NCBI RefSeq assembly: GCF_016219575.1
Contig: NZ_JACRMG010000004.1
Coordinates: forward strand, 1-42,365
Source of the DNA: Bradyrhizobium sp.
Lineage (GTDB): Bacteria; Pseudomonadota; Alphaproteobacteria; Rhizobiales; Xanthobacteraceae
DNA: 42,365 nucleotides
Reading direction: 5' to 3'
In this document: piece after piece, positions 42,130 through 42,365 of the stretch
Numbering within the stretch: position 1 is the stretch's first letter
Layout: every line of letters starts with the position of its first letter
The notes under the pieces: generated by a model
Told to the model about the DNA's origin: nothing
Databases searched by the model: none
The model's input: the letters and a program-made list of their open reading frames with translations, nothing else
Made by a program: the position numbers and the translations under genes

Positions 42130-42235
42130 GTCGTCCCGGCGAACGCCGGGACCCATAACCACAGGGAATAGTTGTTTCAAAGAAAGCCGTCCGCCCGCTC
42201 GCCTCAACAACATCCGCCGCGGCGTATGGGTCCCC
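42130..42235. repeat. Dispersed GTCGTCCCGGCG repeat, truncated by IS30
   Basis: GTCGTCCCGGCGAACGCCGG begins a repeat whose usual far end is the inverse (TATGGGTCCCGGC and so on). Here the far end reads TATGGGTCCC and is cut where the IS30-like sequence begins. Confidence 0.6.
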
Positions 42236-42365
42236 TGAGTTCACAAACGAAGTGCAACACTTCCTTAGGGAGGTGTTGCCATGGGGCGGAGTTACGATCA
42301 GCTTTCCCTGGACGATCGATGCGAGATTGCCCGCCTTTCGGCCAATGGCAGCTCGATTCGGCAAA
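42236..42365 (+). mobile_element. Left end of an IS30-family element
   Basis: TGAGTTCACAAACGAAGTGC begins the element within the dispersed repeat. A ribosome site and a transposase start follow. The element runs off the window. The exact end base is inferred from where the repeat breaks. Confidence 0.65.
42281..42365 (+). CDS. IS30-family transposase, 5' end only
   Basis: The 28 visible codons begin MGRSYDQLSLDDRCEIARLS and continue ANGSSIRQ, the N-terminal HTH of IS30-type transposases. GGGAGG precedes the ATG by seven bases. The rest lies outside the window. Confidence 0.8.
   Translation, partial: MGRSYDQLSLDDRCEIARLSANGSSIRQ

Overview
The window looks like the chromosome of a Bradyrhizobium-like alphaproteobacterium (Nitrobacteraceae). 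It is GC rich. Its right quarter carries typical core genes: a DUF6476 membrane protein, an RluA-type pseudouridine synthase, rpoH, an amidase, a GGDEF protein, a LysE exporter and an SDR. Between them lie the dispersed palindromic repeats typical of that group. From about 34,272 rightward the DNA reads as ordinary chromosome. Everything to the left reads as a mosaic genomic island abutting a tRNA-Glu(CTC) gene.

Region 1 (1-12,000) is a mostly minus-strand block of ICE or plasmid-type maintenance genes, in transcription order: ArdC-like antirestriction protein, a large ParB-like protein, a terminator, a methyltransferase/strawberry-notch helicase (broken by a -1 frameshift), a Toprim protein, a DUF2493 protein, a membrane protein and DUF736. 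DUF736 is split into two halves in opposite orientation, with a 12-bp inverted repeat at the breakpoints. Several genes are preceded by related, structured leaders, and the gaps hold elaborate palindromic elements.

Region 2 (12,100-18,500) is a landing zone. It has an IS110/IS1111 element, a compact IS630 element carrying a winged-helix passenger gene, small conserved hypothetical genes including a 29-residue membrane peptide, and an SRAP (YedK-like) pseudogene.

Region 3 (18,500-26,200) is a likely defence island. It has an SMC/RloC-like ATPase with a CxxC hook and a candidate anticodon-nuclease tail, a decayed higBA-like toxin-antitoxin remnant, a DUF2130 coiled-coil putative nuclease translationally coupled to an MmeI-type (type IIL) restriction-methylase, and a tRNA-like gene with a greatly enlarged anticodon loop.

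Region 4 (26,170-32,560) starts with a helix-turn-helix gene cut after its fourth codon by an IS21 element with a 7-bp target duplication. It continues with a repressor-type promoter driving a very short predicted RNA, a DUF3800 protein, and a convergent, overlapping beta-family/sce7726 pair that is another candidate defence module.

Region 5 (32,700-34,270) is the island edge: a ribbon-helix-helix regulator overlapping a small membrane protein, WGR and integrase remnants, an excisionase-like gene and tRNA-Glu. The integrase relic suggests the island can no longer move by itself, unless an intact integrase lies outside the window. The last bases enter an IS30-type element inserted in a dispersed repeat.
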